From Gammaproteobacteria bacterium (GTDB lineage Bacteria > Pseudomonadota > Gammaproteobacteria > Pseudomonadales > Azotimanducaceae), in contig DUBB01000027.1 of NCBI GenBank assembly GCA_012960535.1, positions 175,487 through 239,486 of the forward strand: DNA of 64,000 nucleotides, read 5' to 3'. Below the pieces are notes generated by a model. That model had not been told where the DNA came from. It searched no databases and saw nothing but the letters and a program-made list of their open reading frames with translations. Both the position numbers and the translations under genes were made by a program. Shown here in pieces: positions 18,460-27,190 of this stretch. Position 1 is the first letter of the stretch; every line of letters starts with the position of its first letter.

Positions 18460-18685
18460 TGATTGCTCCCTTCTTCGATAGTGGTGTTATTGGCTAAACG
18501 GGTTGATGACACAATTGCGCAGGTCATAGATTTTGCTGGTGTAAAATTAAAGCGCTGGCCCAGATCAGATTTGACTTCACGATATCGTACTCTGTTGCTG
18601 TTCAGTAGAATCAGGCGGTAACCGGGGATCAGGGAACCTAAGACTGCCATTGCTGCAAACGATGTTCAGACACATCATCAGGGTA

Positions 18686-19690
18686 TCAAATTAAGTCGTT
18701 TTTTTGTAACCAGTCATTGTTAAAACTATTCAGCTGATGGTGATTTAACCAGCTAAGAACACTGTCCCGCTCTGATATTGTTAGCTGATTGTTTATTCTC
18801 GATTCAAGCATCTGTCGTGACCTTTCTATGTAGGGACGGCACAGGTAGCTGACCTGCTCTGCGTAAATTTCCGCATGAAAGGCTTTCGCACCGACGCGCA
18901 GCGCTGCTTTATTGGCCAGGGCGTAAGGCTGGTAAGTCTGAGCCATTTCCTCAAGGATAAACTGACCGAAAAGTGTCGGGCTATCGAAATCACAGAGGTC
19001 TCCCTGTCCGCTCCAGTTATCTGCTGATGCCTCAGCCCAGTCAACAACCCGAGGATAGTTTGCGACTATGATTTTGGGGTCTGGATCCATATTGGTATGG
19101 GCCCTGAGGCCGCCCAGGACCACGCAGTCCAGAGCCGTAGGCCTTCCGCCCAGCAAGTAGGGGCTTAGGGTGAGCTGTTTTTCCATGGTTTCCAGAATGC
19201 GCACGTACTCATCTTCGGCAGCTTGTCTTTGCCGTTGAGAATCCGTACCCGTGGCACGGCAGGCCTTTGGACCCCATGTCAGGACTCTGGCAGCAGCTTC
19301 GGGATTGCCTGCAGCCATACGATTGGCCGCAAATTCAGCACTGTTGGGATAGTGCCAGCGATAGTGAACCATGGTTCTGGCTATCCATTCGTCGAAATAT
19401 TCTTCCAGCAGATGAACCAGTACACCTAACCTGCCTTCCGGAAACATGCTTCGATTAGGGAATCGATTATCGAGCAGGGTCATAATTGGCGTCGAGTCTG
19501 CGATCAGCCAGTTTTCCGGGGTTTGTAGAACAGGGACCTGGTGAGTTCCCGAGCGCATCTCAAGTTGTTCTCGATTATCATTGTTTTTGGCTCTGAATTC
19601 AAAATCAGCACCGTAGAATATAAGCGCAGCTTCCAGCTTCCTTGTAAAGTAGCTCAACTCACCGCCATAGAGGATGTAATTTTCAGACAT
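18686..19690 (-). CDS. Glutathione S-transferase-like protein with long C-terminal domain
   Basis: 334 residues, about 100 longer than a typical GST. The N-terminal domain is thioredoxin-like (YILYGGELSYFTRKLEAAL, then GTHQVPVLQT and DSTPIMTLLDNRFP). The C-terminal part is helical and keeps LGGRPTALDCVVLGGLRAH, the usual N-capping region around the conserved Asp. The extra length lies mainly after residue 240. It is 14 bases downstream of an SDR on the same strand, so it belongs to the leftward P450-SDR-GST group. Glutathione-dependent cleavage or isomerisation is possible; activity is not proven by motif. Confidence 0.82.
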   Translation of the reverse strand: MSENYILYGGELSYFTRKLEAALIFYGADFEFRAKNNDNREQLEMRSGTHQVPVLQTPENWLIADSTPIMTLLDNRFPNRSMFPEGRLGVLVHLLEEYFDEWIARTMVHYRWHYPNSAEFAANRMAAGNPEAAARVLTWGPKACRATGTDSQRQRQAAEDEYVRILETMEKQLTLSPYLLGGRPTALDCVVLGGLRAHTNMDPDPKIIVANYPRVVDWAEASADNWSGQGDLCDFDSPTLFGQFILEEMAQTYQPYALANKAALRVGAKAFHAEIYAEQVSYLCRPYIERSRQMLESRINNQLTISERDSVLSWLNHHQLNSFNNDWLQKNDLI

Positions 19691-19704
19691 ATGTATTCCG
19701 CAGG

Positions 19705-20571
19705 CTATTCATCACCTTCCAGGCCTCTGGGTAAGGGATTGGTTGCTGTCGTGATGTTCTGGGCTCGATTGAGTATGTCTTCATTGAATTCATCATGGGT
19801 TTGGATATACAGGGTTTCCTCACGAATGCCCTTAAAAACGATGTCAGCCACTTGCGAGGTCGGCATGCCCTGCTGCAAAAATGCAGCAAACTGAGCACGG
19901 GCACTTTCCTGGTCCGCACTCGGTGGCGCTTCTGGTTCTTGATTAACCAGGTCTGCTGGCCTGTTTCTACCACTGGTCATGATATTGGTATTGATGATGC
20001 CTGGGCACAGTACGGAACAACCAATGGCTAAATTCTGTTGATTCAGGTCGCGGAACAAAATCTCCGTTAAGGCAACGACACCATGCTTGGTTACGGCATA
20101 GGCAGCATTGGTAACGCCATCAAGCAGGCCAGCGACCGAGGCCGTATTGACGATATGGCAATGGTCGCCCTGGCTGATCATCTGCGGAACAAAAACTCTG
20201 AGGCCGTGAATGACACTCCACAGATTGACACCCATAACCCACTCCCAGTCTTTGCTGGTTGCCTGCCATGAATTGCCGCCACCGCCGACGCCAGCATTGT
20301 TAAATAGCAGGTGCACCTCACCGAATTGATCAACCGTTTTCTGGCATAGCGCTTCGATCTGTTCGAGGATGGCAACGTTAGTGGGTACCGTCAGAATGGA
20401 ATTGTGCCCTTGGCTGCGCAATTGTTCTGCAGCATCAAAAAGCACCTGCTCTTCGATATCCGCCATAACCACCTGCATACCTTCATTGAGACACTTTTCG
20501 GTCAAGGCCCGGCCAATACCGCTTGCCGCTCCTGTTATAACAGCAACTTTACCGGCAAATTCCTTCATCAT
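19705..20571 (-). CDS. Short-chain dehydrogenase/reductase
   Basis: 288 residues with a classical SDR layout: TGAASGIG near the N-terminus, NNAG in LLFNNAGVGG, the serine strand HIVNTASVAG and the catalytic YAVTK. The C-terminal 60 residues (from TSGRNRPADLV) are longer and more polar than in minimal SDRs and resemble members acting on bulky substrates. AGAGG stands before the paired ATGs at 20571 and 20568. It lies 88 bases downstream of a CYP153-like P450 on the same strand and could oxidise the alcohol that enzyme forms. Confidence 0.9.
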   Translation of the reverse strand: MMKEFAGKVAVITGAASGIGRALTEKCLNEGMQVVMADIEEQVLFDAAEQLRSQGHNSILTVPTNVAILEQIEALCQKTVDQFGEVHLLFNNAGVGGGGNSWQATSKDWEWVMGVNLWSVIHGLRVFVPQMISQGDHCHIVNTASVAGLLDGVTNAAYAVTKHGVVALTEILFRDLNQQNLAIGCSVLCPGIINTNIMTSGRNRPADLVNQEPEAPPSADQESARAQFAAFLQQGMPTSQVADIVFKGIREETLYIQTHDEFNEDILNRAQNITTATNPLPRGLEGDE

Positions 20572-20659
20572 GATTCCTCTTAGTAATACGCAGCCTCGTC
20601 TGGAAAGTGCGCTTGTTATGTTAATAAATGGTCTGGTTGATTGGGCTAAATGATTTGAT

Positions 20660-22006
20660 TTATTCGCGCAGGGTTACCGGAAGATCCCTTATGCCGTGGA
20701 TGAAATTGGAAGCAAGTAATATGGGTTCACTGGTGACTTCAATTTTTCCGAAGCGCTTGATAATCTCTTCCCAGATCACCCTTAACTGCATTTCTGCCAA
20801 TCGGTTACCCACGCAGCGATGCACCCCATAGCCGAAGGCTGTGTGCTGACGTGGATTGTGTCTGTCAATAATGAATTCACTGGCATTTTCGATAATATCT
20901 TCATCACGATTCCCGGAGATATACCACATACAGACCCGGTCATCCTTTTTGATCAGTTTACCGCCTAGCTCTACGTCCTGAGTCGCTGTTCTTGCCATGT
21001 GAGCAACCGGTGTCTGCCAGCGGATAATTTCCGGGACCATTTTGGGAACCAGAGCGGGGTTCTGCAATAGCTTTTGATATTCTGCGGGGTTTTGATTGAG
21101 TGCCAGAACACCGCCGGATATTGAATTGCGGGTTGTGTCGTTGCCGCCCACAATGAGCAGCATCACATTACCCAGCAATTCCATGGGTTCCATGTTATTG
21201 GTTGACTCATCATGAGCCAGCATTGAAATGAGATCGAATTTTGGTGGTTCTTTTTTCCTCTGCTCGTACAATGCCTGGAAATAAGCCAGGCACTCAAATA
21301 AGGTTTGGAAACCTTCATCTACTGACTCAAAAAAATCCGGATCTGCCAGATTCTGAATCGTATCCGACCATTCAATCAGCTTAAGTCGGTCTTCCTGGGG
21401 GACATCGAAAAGCGTTGCCAGCATTTGTGCGGTGAGTTCAACAGAGACTTGTTTGACCCAGTTAAATTCCTCGTTTCTGGGCAGGTTGTCCAGAATTTCT
21501 CCTGCCCTGGACCTGATCAAAGGTTCCAGGTCTGCCAGTTGTCTGGGAATGAACATGGGTGTGACTACTTTGCGCTGGGCGTCGTGCTTGGGAGGATCTT
21601 CCTGAATGAACATAGGCAGCGCATATTGATCATCCTGAGGAATACCGCCCAGGGCGATGCCGCCTTTTTGTTGCTGAGAAGAAAATAATTCATGGTGGGA
21701 GTCTATGTACATGATGTCCTGGTACTTGCTCACAGACCAATACGGACCCACCATGGAGTTTTCGTGAAAGTGAACCGGATCTTCATTACGCAGGCGTTCA
21801 AAGTGAGGCCATAGGGTGTCGTTTGCAAATAATGCCGGATGAGAAGGGTCCAGCTCATCGAGTTCCAGGTCGTAGGCATCCATGAAAGGATCAATGGCAA
21901 AAATTTCGGCGATTTTTTTATTGGATATTGAACGATCCCCCGCCCTCATTTTTAACATCAGGTCTTTTCGCTCTGCGTCGCTACTACTCACGTATTGTTG
22001 ACTCAT
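20660..22006 (-). CDS. Cytochrome P450, CYP153-like
   Basis: 448 residues. Helix I contains IVGGNDTTRNS, helix K has EIIRWQTP, and the heme loop is AFGYGVHRCVGNRLAEMQL with Cys398. The stretch NDTTRNSISGGVLALNQNP and the ending LRVIWEEIIKRF are strongly reminiscent of the CYP153 family, soluble bacterial P450s that hydroxylate the terminal carbon of alkanes and alkyl side chains. The family call is from remembered motifs and not a search, so a related steroid or terpenoid side-chain P450 remains possible. GGAGAG precedes the ATG. It heads the leftward SDR-GST group and is divergent from another P450. Confidence 0.88.
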   Translation of the reverse strand: MSQQYVSSSDAERKDLMLKMRAGDRSISNKKIAEIFAIDPFMDAYDLELDELDPSHPALFANDTLWPHFERLRNEDPVHFHENSMVGPYWSVSKYQDIMYIDSHHELFSSQQQKGGIALGGIPQDDQYALPMFIQEDPPKHDAQRKVVTPMFIPRQLADLEPLIRSRAGEILDNLPRNEEFNWVKQVSVELTAQMLATLFDVPQEDRLKLIEWSDTIQNLADPDFFESVDEGFQTLFECLAYFQALYEQRKKEPPKFDLISMLAHDESTNNMEPMELLGNVMLLIVGGNDTTRNSISGGVLALNQNPAEYQKLLQNPALVPKMVPEIIRWQTPVAHMARTATQDVELGGKLIKKDDRVCMWYISGNRDEDIIENASEFIIDRHNPRQHTAFGYGVHRCVGNRLAEMQLRVIWEEIIKRFGKIEVTSEPILLASNFIHGIRDLPVTLRE

Positions 22007-22386
22007 TTTCTCTCCGAATAGACTAATATTTCAATATATGGTCTAAATACTATACTCTTGTCATCTGGAGCTGGGTAGTTATCAGAACGCAATTATAGTT
22101 AGGATGAGAGTAATTTTCATGTTCCCAGAGCGCATTGGTTTCTGGGGTTGCCTGAAAGAACGCTATTATAGAAATTCTTTCTGCTGCGCATTTTTACTGT
22201 TCAGATTCGTTGATGATGGTTTGGTCCGCGCACGGGTTTTGATGCTGGCAGGCTTGATAAAAGGAGTTGACGGAGGCTTCATTTTTCAACCCGGGATGTA
22301 CCAGTTGGAAAGCTCGTCGGGTCGGTTTATATTAATTGCATAATCTCAGGCACTTATAGCGAAGCCCTAACAAGCAGGAGGTTCAC
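22007..22386. other. Divergent promoter region between two P450 genes
   Basis: A 380-base gap with AT-rich sequence near the leftward P450. It includes an interrupted repeat TAGAC-N17-GTCTA at 22019-22045, which could bind a regulator. A 79-codon reading frame within it has no recognisable family, and I do not accept it as a gene. No clear promoter boxes were found. Confidence 0.4.
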
Positions 22387-23673
22387 ATGACAGATTCAGT
22401 TGCCGAGGTCTTATCTCAGGCTGAAGGTTGTCCACTGCATCAACTCAACCCCATGCACCCGGAACTCTTAAAACGGCCCTGGGGTATGAATCGCAGGTTG
22501 CGTCATGAAGCGCCGGTTTTTCAGGACCCTGTCAGTGGTATTTTCTTTGTATCCAGGTATGAAGATGTGGTCAGGATGGCAATGGACCATAGGACCTTTT
22601 CCAGTAAAATGCTTAGCTCGACCCGGGCCCTGAGTTCTACCATTGATTCTGAAATCCTGGAGATCATGGAACAGGGCTATCCGCAGGTTGCGACGATGCT
22701 GACGCAGGATCCGCCCCTGCAAAGACGCTACCGCAAGTTTGTTGATGGCGCCTTCTCGCCGGCTAATCTGAAGGCCCTGGAGCCCTTTATAGAAAGGACC
22801 GCAAACGAGTTAATTGATAAGTTTATTGATAGTGGCAGGTGTGAGTTTCTTTCAGCATTCGGAGTGCAGTTACCTTTGCGAGTTATCGTTTCCCAACTGG
22901 GCGTGCCCATGTCTGATATCGCACTTTGTCGGAAGTGGACGGAAGCTTTTATTGGTAACCTGAGTCAGCAGTTGGACCGGGGTGGGCTGATACAGGCGGC
23001 AAAAGACATGCTTGAATTTCAACATTATTTCGCGGCAAGAATAGAAGAGCGGCGTCTTGAGCCTCAACAAGATATATTGTCTAAAATAGTAAATGCCAGT
23101 ATTGATGGCGAAAAGCAGCTGTCTAAAGCCGAGTCGTTATCGATGATTTCCCAGATTCTGGTCGCTGGTAATGAAACCACCTCGGCGTCGCTCAGTGAAG
23201 GCATCTGGTTATTGATTGAAAACCCGGATCAATATGAGTTGCTCCGTGAAAATCCTTCTACGGAGATGATATCGCGCTTTGTGGAAGAGGTACTGCGTAT
23301 ATCCAGCCCGTCTTCGAATATGTTCAGGAGGGCGGCTAAAGAGGTCGTGATGCAAGGTGTTACTGTGCCTAAGGACGCTATTTTATTTGCTCGTTTTGCA
23401 TCTGCAAACCAGGATGAAGAACAGTTTCCAGAACCTGAAAGTTTTAACCTGATGCGGGATAACCTGAAGGACCAGGTGGCGTTTGGTAAAGGTGTGCATC
23501 ACTGTCTGGGAGCGGCTCTCAGCCGGCGTGAAATGAATATTGGTTTTAGGGTTATTCTGGAAAGACTGGAGAATTTCAGGTTGGCTGAAGACGCCAGCCC
23601 ACCCTCGTTCTCGGCCAATGTGCTGTTGCATGGGCTTTCTGGGCTCGATCTGGCTTTCGATAAGGTCAGATAG
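22387..23673 (+). CDS. Cytochrome P450 monooxygenase
   Basis: 428 residues. AGGAGG lies before the ATG. Helix I has VAGNETTSAS, helix K EEVLRISSP, and the heme loop VAFGKGVHHCLGAALSRRE with Cys373. It is a soluble class I bacterial P450 and is clearly different in sequence from the CYP153-like protein encoded divergently. It starts a rightward group with an SDR, an acyl-CoA ligase, an NTF2-like protein and a PhyH-type dioxygenase. That order is consistent with hydroxylation, oxidation to acid and CoA activation. The nearest ferredoxin gene is at 4056; a reductase is not in the window. Confidence 0.93.
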   Translation: MTDSVAEVLSQAEGCPLHQLNPMHPELLKRPWGMNRRLRHEAPVFQDPVSGIFFVSRYEDVVRMAMDHRTFSSKMLSSTRALSSTIDSEILEIMEQGYPQVATMLTQDPPLQRRYRKFVDGAFSPANLKALEPFIERTANELIDKFIDSGRCEFLSAFGVQLPLRVIVSQLGVPMSDIALCRKWTEAFIGNLSQQLDRGGLIQAAKDMLEFQHYFAARIEERRLEPQQDILSKIVNASIDGEKQLSKAESLSMISQILVAGNETTSASLSEGIWLLIENPDQYELLRENPSTEMISRFVEEVLRISSPSSNMFRRAAKEVVMQGVTVPKDAILFARFASANQDEEQFPEPESFNLMRDNLKDQVAFGKGVHHCLGAALSRREMNIGFRVILERLENFRLAEDASPPSFSANVLLHGLSGLDLAFDKVR

Positions 23674-23709
23674 GGGTTGAAGTATTAGTATTAGAACAGC
23701 CGCAGAGAT

Positions 23710-23727
23710 GCCGGTGAGTCGACCGGC
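23710..23727. repeat. Short inverted repeat between P450 and SDR genes
   Basis: GCCGGT-GAGTCG-ACCGGC forms a perfect 6-bp stem with a 6-base loop in the 106-base gap between the P450 and the SDR. There is no T-tract. It may be an attenuating or mRNA-stabilising hairpin, or chance. Confidence 0.35.
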
Positions 23728-23779
23728 GTTGGCGGCTTGACCCAGTTGAATAACTGAACTCATTATTGAAAGGTGTTCT

Positions 23780-24562
23780 ATGACAGATATACTCGATCGT
23801 TTTCGATTAGATGGCCAGGTTGCAGTGGTGACCGGTGCTGGAAGAGGCATAGGCGAGGGTATTGCACTCGGCCTGGCTCAGGCGGGGGCGGATGTGGTGC
23901 TGGCAGCGCGGCGCACGCAGGAGATCGAAGAGGTCGCTGACAAGATTCGGGCATTGGGCCGCAAAGCGCTTGCCGTGACCACAGATGTGATGCAATTGGA
24001 TCAGGTGCAGAGGCTTGCACAGACCGCTCTGGATAGCTTTGGGCGATTGGATTGCTGGGTCAGTAATGCCGGTGGCGCTGATGACAGGGTACCCAGGACG
24101 TTGCTGGAAATGCCTGAGCGGCAATGGGATTTTCAACTCAATCTGAATTTAAAAGCAGTCTGGTCTGGTGCCCAGGCTGCAGCCTTGATCATGAAAAAGA
24201 ATGGTGGTGGCACCATTATAAATATCAGTTCAGCCGCCTCAGGAAAAGCGTCACCATTTAATGGCCCCTATGCGGTAGCAAAGACAGGTGTCGATAATCT
24301 GACCCAGACACTTTCATCAGAACTGGCGCGTTACAATATCAGGGTCAATGGTGTTTCACCCGGGCCAATTCCAACTGAAGTGTTCCTGGAGTTTCTCAAA
24401 CTCGAGGAAAAAGACATACCAACGCTGGGTAAAAAGTTTGGAATTCCATTAGGTCGGGTTGGCGATCCAGACGATATCTCGCCAGCCGTTGTATTCCTGG
24501 CTTCTTCCGCGTCAAGTTGGATGACAGGAGAAACTATTGTCATTAAGGGCGGTCACACCTAA
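23780..24562 (+). CDS. Short-chain dehydrogenase/reductase (7-alpha-HSDH/glucose dehydrogenase-like)
   Basis: 260 residues, standard SDR length. The motifs are TGAGRGIG, the arginine-rich AARRTQEI after the second strand (which favours NADP(H)), SNAG in place of NNAG, the IINISSAAS strand with the catalytic Ser, and YAVAK. The C-terminus MTGETIVIKGGHT is typical. AAAGGTG precedes the ATG. It lies between a P450 and an acyl-CoA ligase on the same strand, where it would oxidise a hydroxylated intermediate. Confidence 0.92.
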   Translation: MTDILDRFRLDGQVAVVTGAGRGIGEGIALGLAQAGADVVLAARRTQEIEEVADKIRALGRKALAVTTDVMQLDQVQRLAQTALDSFGRLDCWVSNAGGADDRVPRTLLEMPERQWDFQLNLNLKAVWSGAQAAALIMKKNGGGTIINISSAASGKASPFNGPYAVAKTGVDNLTQTLSSELARYNIRVNGVSPGPIPTEVFLEFLKLEEKDIPTLGKKFGIPLGRVGDPDDISPAVVFLASSASSWMTGETIVIKGGHT

Positions 24563-24621
24563 GCACTGCTTTTCGGATTTGCTGGCACACTGATCGTTCG
24601 CGGTTTTCGAAGGGAAAAATA

Positions 24622-26205
24622 TTGTCCTGGATTAATGTCACAACATTTGGAGACCTGCTGGTACGTGCTGTCGACCAGTGGGGAGACAATGAAGCCCTGA
24701 TATTTCCGGACCAGCGGCTGACTTATGCAGCGTTGCTTGACGCAGCTTCAGTTAGAGCCAGGAGCCTGCTTGGGCTGGGCATTGGCCCAGGAGATCATGT
24801 GGGCTTGCTGATGGCAAACTGCCTTGAATATGTCGAGTGTTTGTTTGCGGCGCAGCTAATTGGAGCGGTTGTTGTCCCGATAAATGCACGCTTTAAGGCA
24901 CCAGAGCTTGCTTATGTGGTGGAAAATGCGGATCTGGATATCTTGATAAGCCATGATCTCATTTCAGAATATGCCAATTTTGGTGACTTGCTGGACGAGG
25001 CGTTTGCGCAGGCTCGGCCTGCCTGTTTGAAACACCTTGTCATGCTGGGTAAACATCGCCCCGGCTTTCTATCTGAACAGGAATTCGAGGAAATTTCGTT
25101 GTCCATCAGCGCTGATGCTGTTGATCACTATCGCGGCCAGGTGAGCTTAAGAGATACGGCGATAATGATGTACACGTCGGGCACGACAGCTCACCCCAAA
25201 GGCTGCCCGCTAAGCCACGAAATGCTGGTGCGCAACGGTATGAACATGAACCAGTCCCGATACTTTTTAAACGAGTCTGATCGATTCTGGGCCCCTCTGC
25301 CGCTGTTTCATATGGCCTCGATTCTACCCTTGTTGTGCTGCATGGACGCCGGTGCCGCTATGCTGTCCATGACCTATGTTGATGCTGGTCAAGCTCTGCA
25401 AATGATGGAGCAGGAACGGGTCACCATAGCCTTTCCTTCTTTCCCGACGGTGACCATGTCATTGATTCAGCATGCGGATTTTGCTAGGCGTGATTTGTCC
25501 AGCTTAAGAAGAATCAATAATGTGGCTCCGCCTGATCTGCTTCGCCAGTTCCAGGATGCTTTTCCGCAGGCGGTGCAAACGGGGGCTTACGGTTTAACGG
25601 AGGCAGGTGGGGTGATCGCTTTCAACCATCCAGAAGAATCCCTTGAATCCAGATTGACCACCTGTGGTAAACCCATGCCAGGTTTGCAGGCCAGGATCGT
25701 TGATCCTGATACAGGCGCAGATTTAGACCGCGGCTTGAAAGGCGAAATACTGCTTAAGGGTTACGCGGTTTTTGAGGGTTACTACAAGTCCCCAGAAAAG
25801 AACCAGACGGCGTTTGTTGATGGCTGGTTCAAGACGGGTGATTTATGTTTGATTGATGCGTCTGGTTCGATCGAGTTTCATGGTCGACTCAAGGATATGT
25901 TAAAGGTAGGCGGCGAAAACGTCGCTGCTATTGAAATAGAATCGGTGTTGACCTCGAATCCTGCCGTGGCGATGGCGCAGGTCATTGGCGTTGCCGATGA
26001 TAGATTATTTGAGGTGGCCTGCGCGTATGTGGAACTTTCGCCTGGGGCTGCGATCGACGAAGCCGATTTGATCGAATTCTGCCGTGATAAAATTGCCAGT
26101 TACAAAGTTCCTAGGTACATCCGGTTTGTTAGCCAGTGGCCTATGTCGGCGACAAAGGTCCAGAAATTCGTCCTTCGCGACTGGTTCCTGGGCGAAACCA
26201 GTTAA
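24622..26205 (+). CDS. AMP-forming acyl-CoA ligase
   Basis: 527 residues from a TTG at 24622 with AAGGGA upstream; no ATG is available near the conserved N-terminus. The adenylation motif is MMYTSGTTAHPKGCPLSH, followed by GAYGLTEAGG and the WFKTGDLCLID hinge. The C-terminal lid carries KVGGENVAAIEIE and the lysine-bearing SATKVQKFVLRD, in which PxGKxxK is changed to SATKVQK; Lys is still present. It forms an acyl-CoA from a free acid and may work after the P450 and SDR encoded just upstream. It is not close to the other ligase in this window (14450-16018). Confidence 0.9.
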   Translation: MSWINVTTFGDLLVRAVDQWGDNEALIFPDQRLTYAALLDAASVRARSLLGLGIGPGDHVGLLMANCLEYVECLFAAQLIGAVVVPINARFKAPELAYVVENADLDILISHDLISEYANFGDLLDEAFAQARPACLKHLVMLGKHRPGFLSEQEFEEISLSISADAVDHYRGQVSLRDTAIMMYTSGTTAHPKGCPLSHEMLVRNGMNMNQSRYFLNESDRFWAPLPLFHMASILPLLCCMDAGAAMLSMTYVDAGQALQMMEQERVTIAFPSFPTVTMSLIQHADFARRDLSSLRRINNVAPPDLLRQFQDAFPQAVQTGAYGLTEAGGVIAFNHPEESLESRLTTCGKPMPGLQARIVDPDTGADLDRGLKGEILLKGYAVFEGYYKSPEKNQTAFVDGWFKTGDLCLIDASGSIEFHGRLKDMLKVGGENVAAIEIESVLTSNPAVAMAQVIGVADDRLFEVACAYVELSPGAAIDEADLIEFCRDKIASYKVPRYIRFVSQWPMSATKVQKFVLRDWFLGETS

Positions 26206-26227
26206 TTCGGCGTTCAACGGCGCATTC

Positions 26228-26272
26228 GATGCCTATTCTTTGCAGTCATCATGGAATTTTGAATAGGGCATC
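26228..26272. repeat. Imperfect inverted repeat after the acyl-CoA ligase gene
   Basis: GATGCCTATTC at 26228-26238 pairs with GAATAGGGCATC at 26261-26272, with one bulged G and a 22-base loop. It starts 23 bases after the ligase stop codon and could be a transcript end or an mRNA-stabilising hairpin, but no T-tract follows. Confidence 0.45.
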
Positions 26273-26341
26273 AATATAAGCTGTAAATTAAGGCTGCGCA
26301 TTAAAGCTAGCCAGTGAAGCAAGAGATTAAAGCTTTAGATC

Positions 26342-26416
26342 AGAGCTTTCTATCAAAGCTTTCTATCAGAGCTATTTATCAGAGCTATTTATCAGAGCTA
26401 TTTATCAGAGCTATCC
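26342..26416. repeat. 13-bp tandem repeat array (about 5.7 copies)
   Basis: Five head-to-tail copies of the 13-mer AGAGCTATTTATC, the first two being variants with TTTC, are followed by a partial copy. The array is in the 416-base gap between the acyl-CoA ligase and the NTF2-like gene. The surrounding sequence is also rich in AAAGCTTT/GAGCT words, suggesting decayed copies upstream. A 95-codon reading frame spans it but has no family and no clear Shine-Dalgarno site. Slippage-based variation in copy number would be expected. Confidence 0.9.
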
Positions 26417-26621
26417 AAGGTGATCTTGCAGCCCAGCGAGTACCAGTTGGGCTAAGCACATCAGCTCCACAAGCGGGACCCCAGGTTGTAGGGTTGGCTG
26501 GTTCTGATTCGGATTGCTCCGGAGAATCAGTCTGGTATTGTAGTTGGTGTGGCGCAGGAAATGGGTTGTCAACAACTGATTATTATCGCTGTGCCAATTA
26601 ATTTCTATGCGGAGGGATACT

Positions 26622-27158
26622 ATGTCATCTTATCAGCAGGAGCTTGCCAGGGTAGTCGCCGTTCAGAATATCGAATATCTACGTAGAGCGTATGCCAAAG
26701 CAACCGATCTCATTGGACTCGCAGACCCGGTATCTGTACAGGCAGGCAGGCAGATTTATCATAGAATTTTCTCTGCTGATACTGAGTTTACGATATCAGG
26801 CGAGGGTACCGATGCGATGCAAGCCAGCGGCCCTGATGGCTGGTTCGATGTGGTAGCAGAAGCGCTGGCGCCGCTGGGGCCAACGCAGCACCTGATAGGA
26901 ACGCAACTGGTTGAAATACAGTCTCTGGTCCTGGACGCTAATGGATTGCCACAGTCAGGCCAGGCTCAAATGGAGAGTTACGTGCAGGCCTGGCATGAGA
27001 TGACGGATGAAAAAGTCTGGTTGTTTTTAGGAACCTATCTGGATGAGGTCTGCTTTTACCCTGACCTGGGCTGGCAGATAACTAACATGGAACTGCGACG
27101 AGTAACTGGAGAAATCAGACCCATTGGTGAGTCCGTTGCTGTAGCGGTCAAGGTCTAG
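26622..27158 (+). CDS. NTF2-like/SnoaL-fold protein
   Basis: About 178 residues from the ATG at 26622 (GGAGGG upstream); a start five codons earlier is less likely. The pattern NIEYLRRAYAKATDLIG, then GRQIYHRIFSADTEFTISG, with a helical N-terminus and a C-terminal sheet (HLIGTQLVEIQ, SYVQAWHEM, GWQITNMELRR), fits the cone-shaped NTF2 fold of SnoaL and ketosteroid isomerase-like proteins. Members are isomerases, dehydratases or binding subunits. It is 32 bases before a PhyH-type dioxygenase on the same strand. The activity cannot be fixed. Confidence 0.72.
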   Translation: MSSYQQELARVVAVQNIEYLRRAYAKATDLIGLADPVSVQAGRQIYHRIFSADTEFTISGEGTDAMQASGPDGWFDVVAEALAPLGPTQHLIGTQLVEIQSLVLDANGLPQSGQAQMESYVQAWHEMTDEKVWLFLGTYLDEVCFYPDLGWQITNMELRRVTGEIRPIGESVAVAVKV

Positions 27159-27190
27159 GCGTTGAGTGTAAAACGCTTGAGGTGTGACGG

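Noticed and set aside
22104-22343. 79-codon rightward frame between the two P450 genes
   Set aside because: It has no Shine-Dalgarno site, no recognisable fold and an odd composition, and it sits in a promoter region.
26314-26601. 95-codon frame running through the 13-bp repeat array
   Set aside because: Its N-terminal part is translated tandem repeat and its C-terminal part has no family; an open frame through a repeat is expected by chance.
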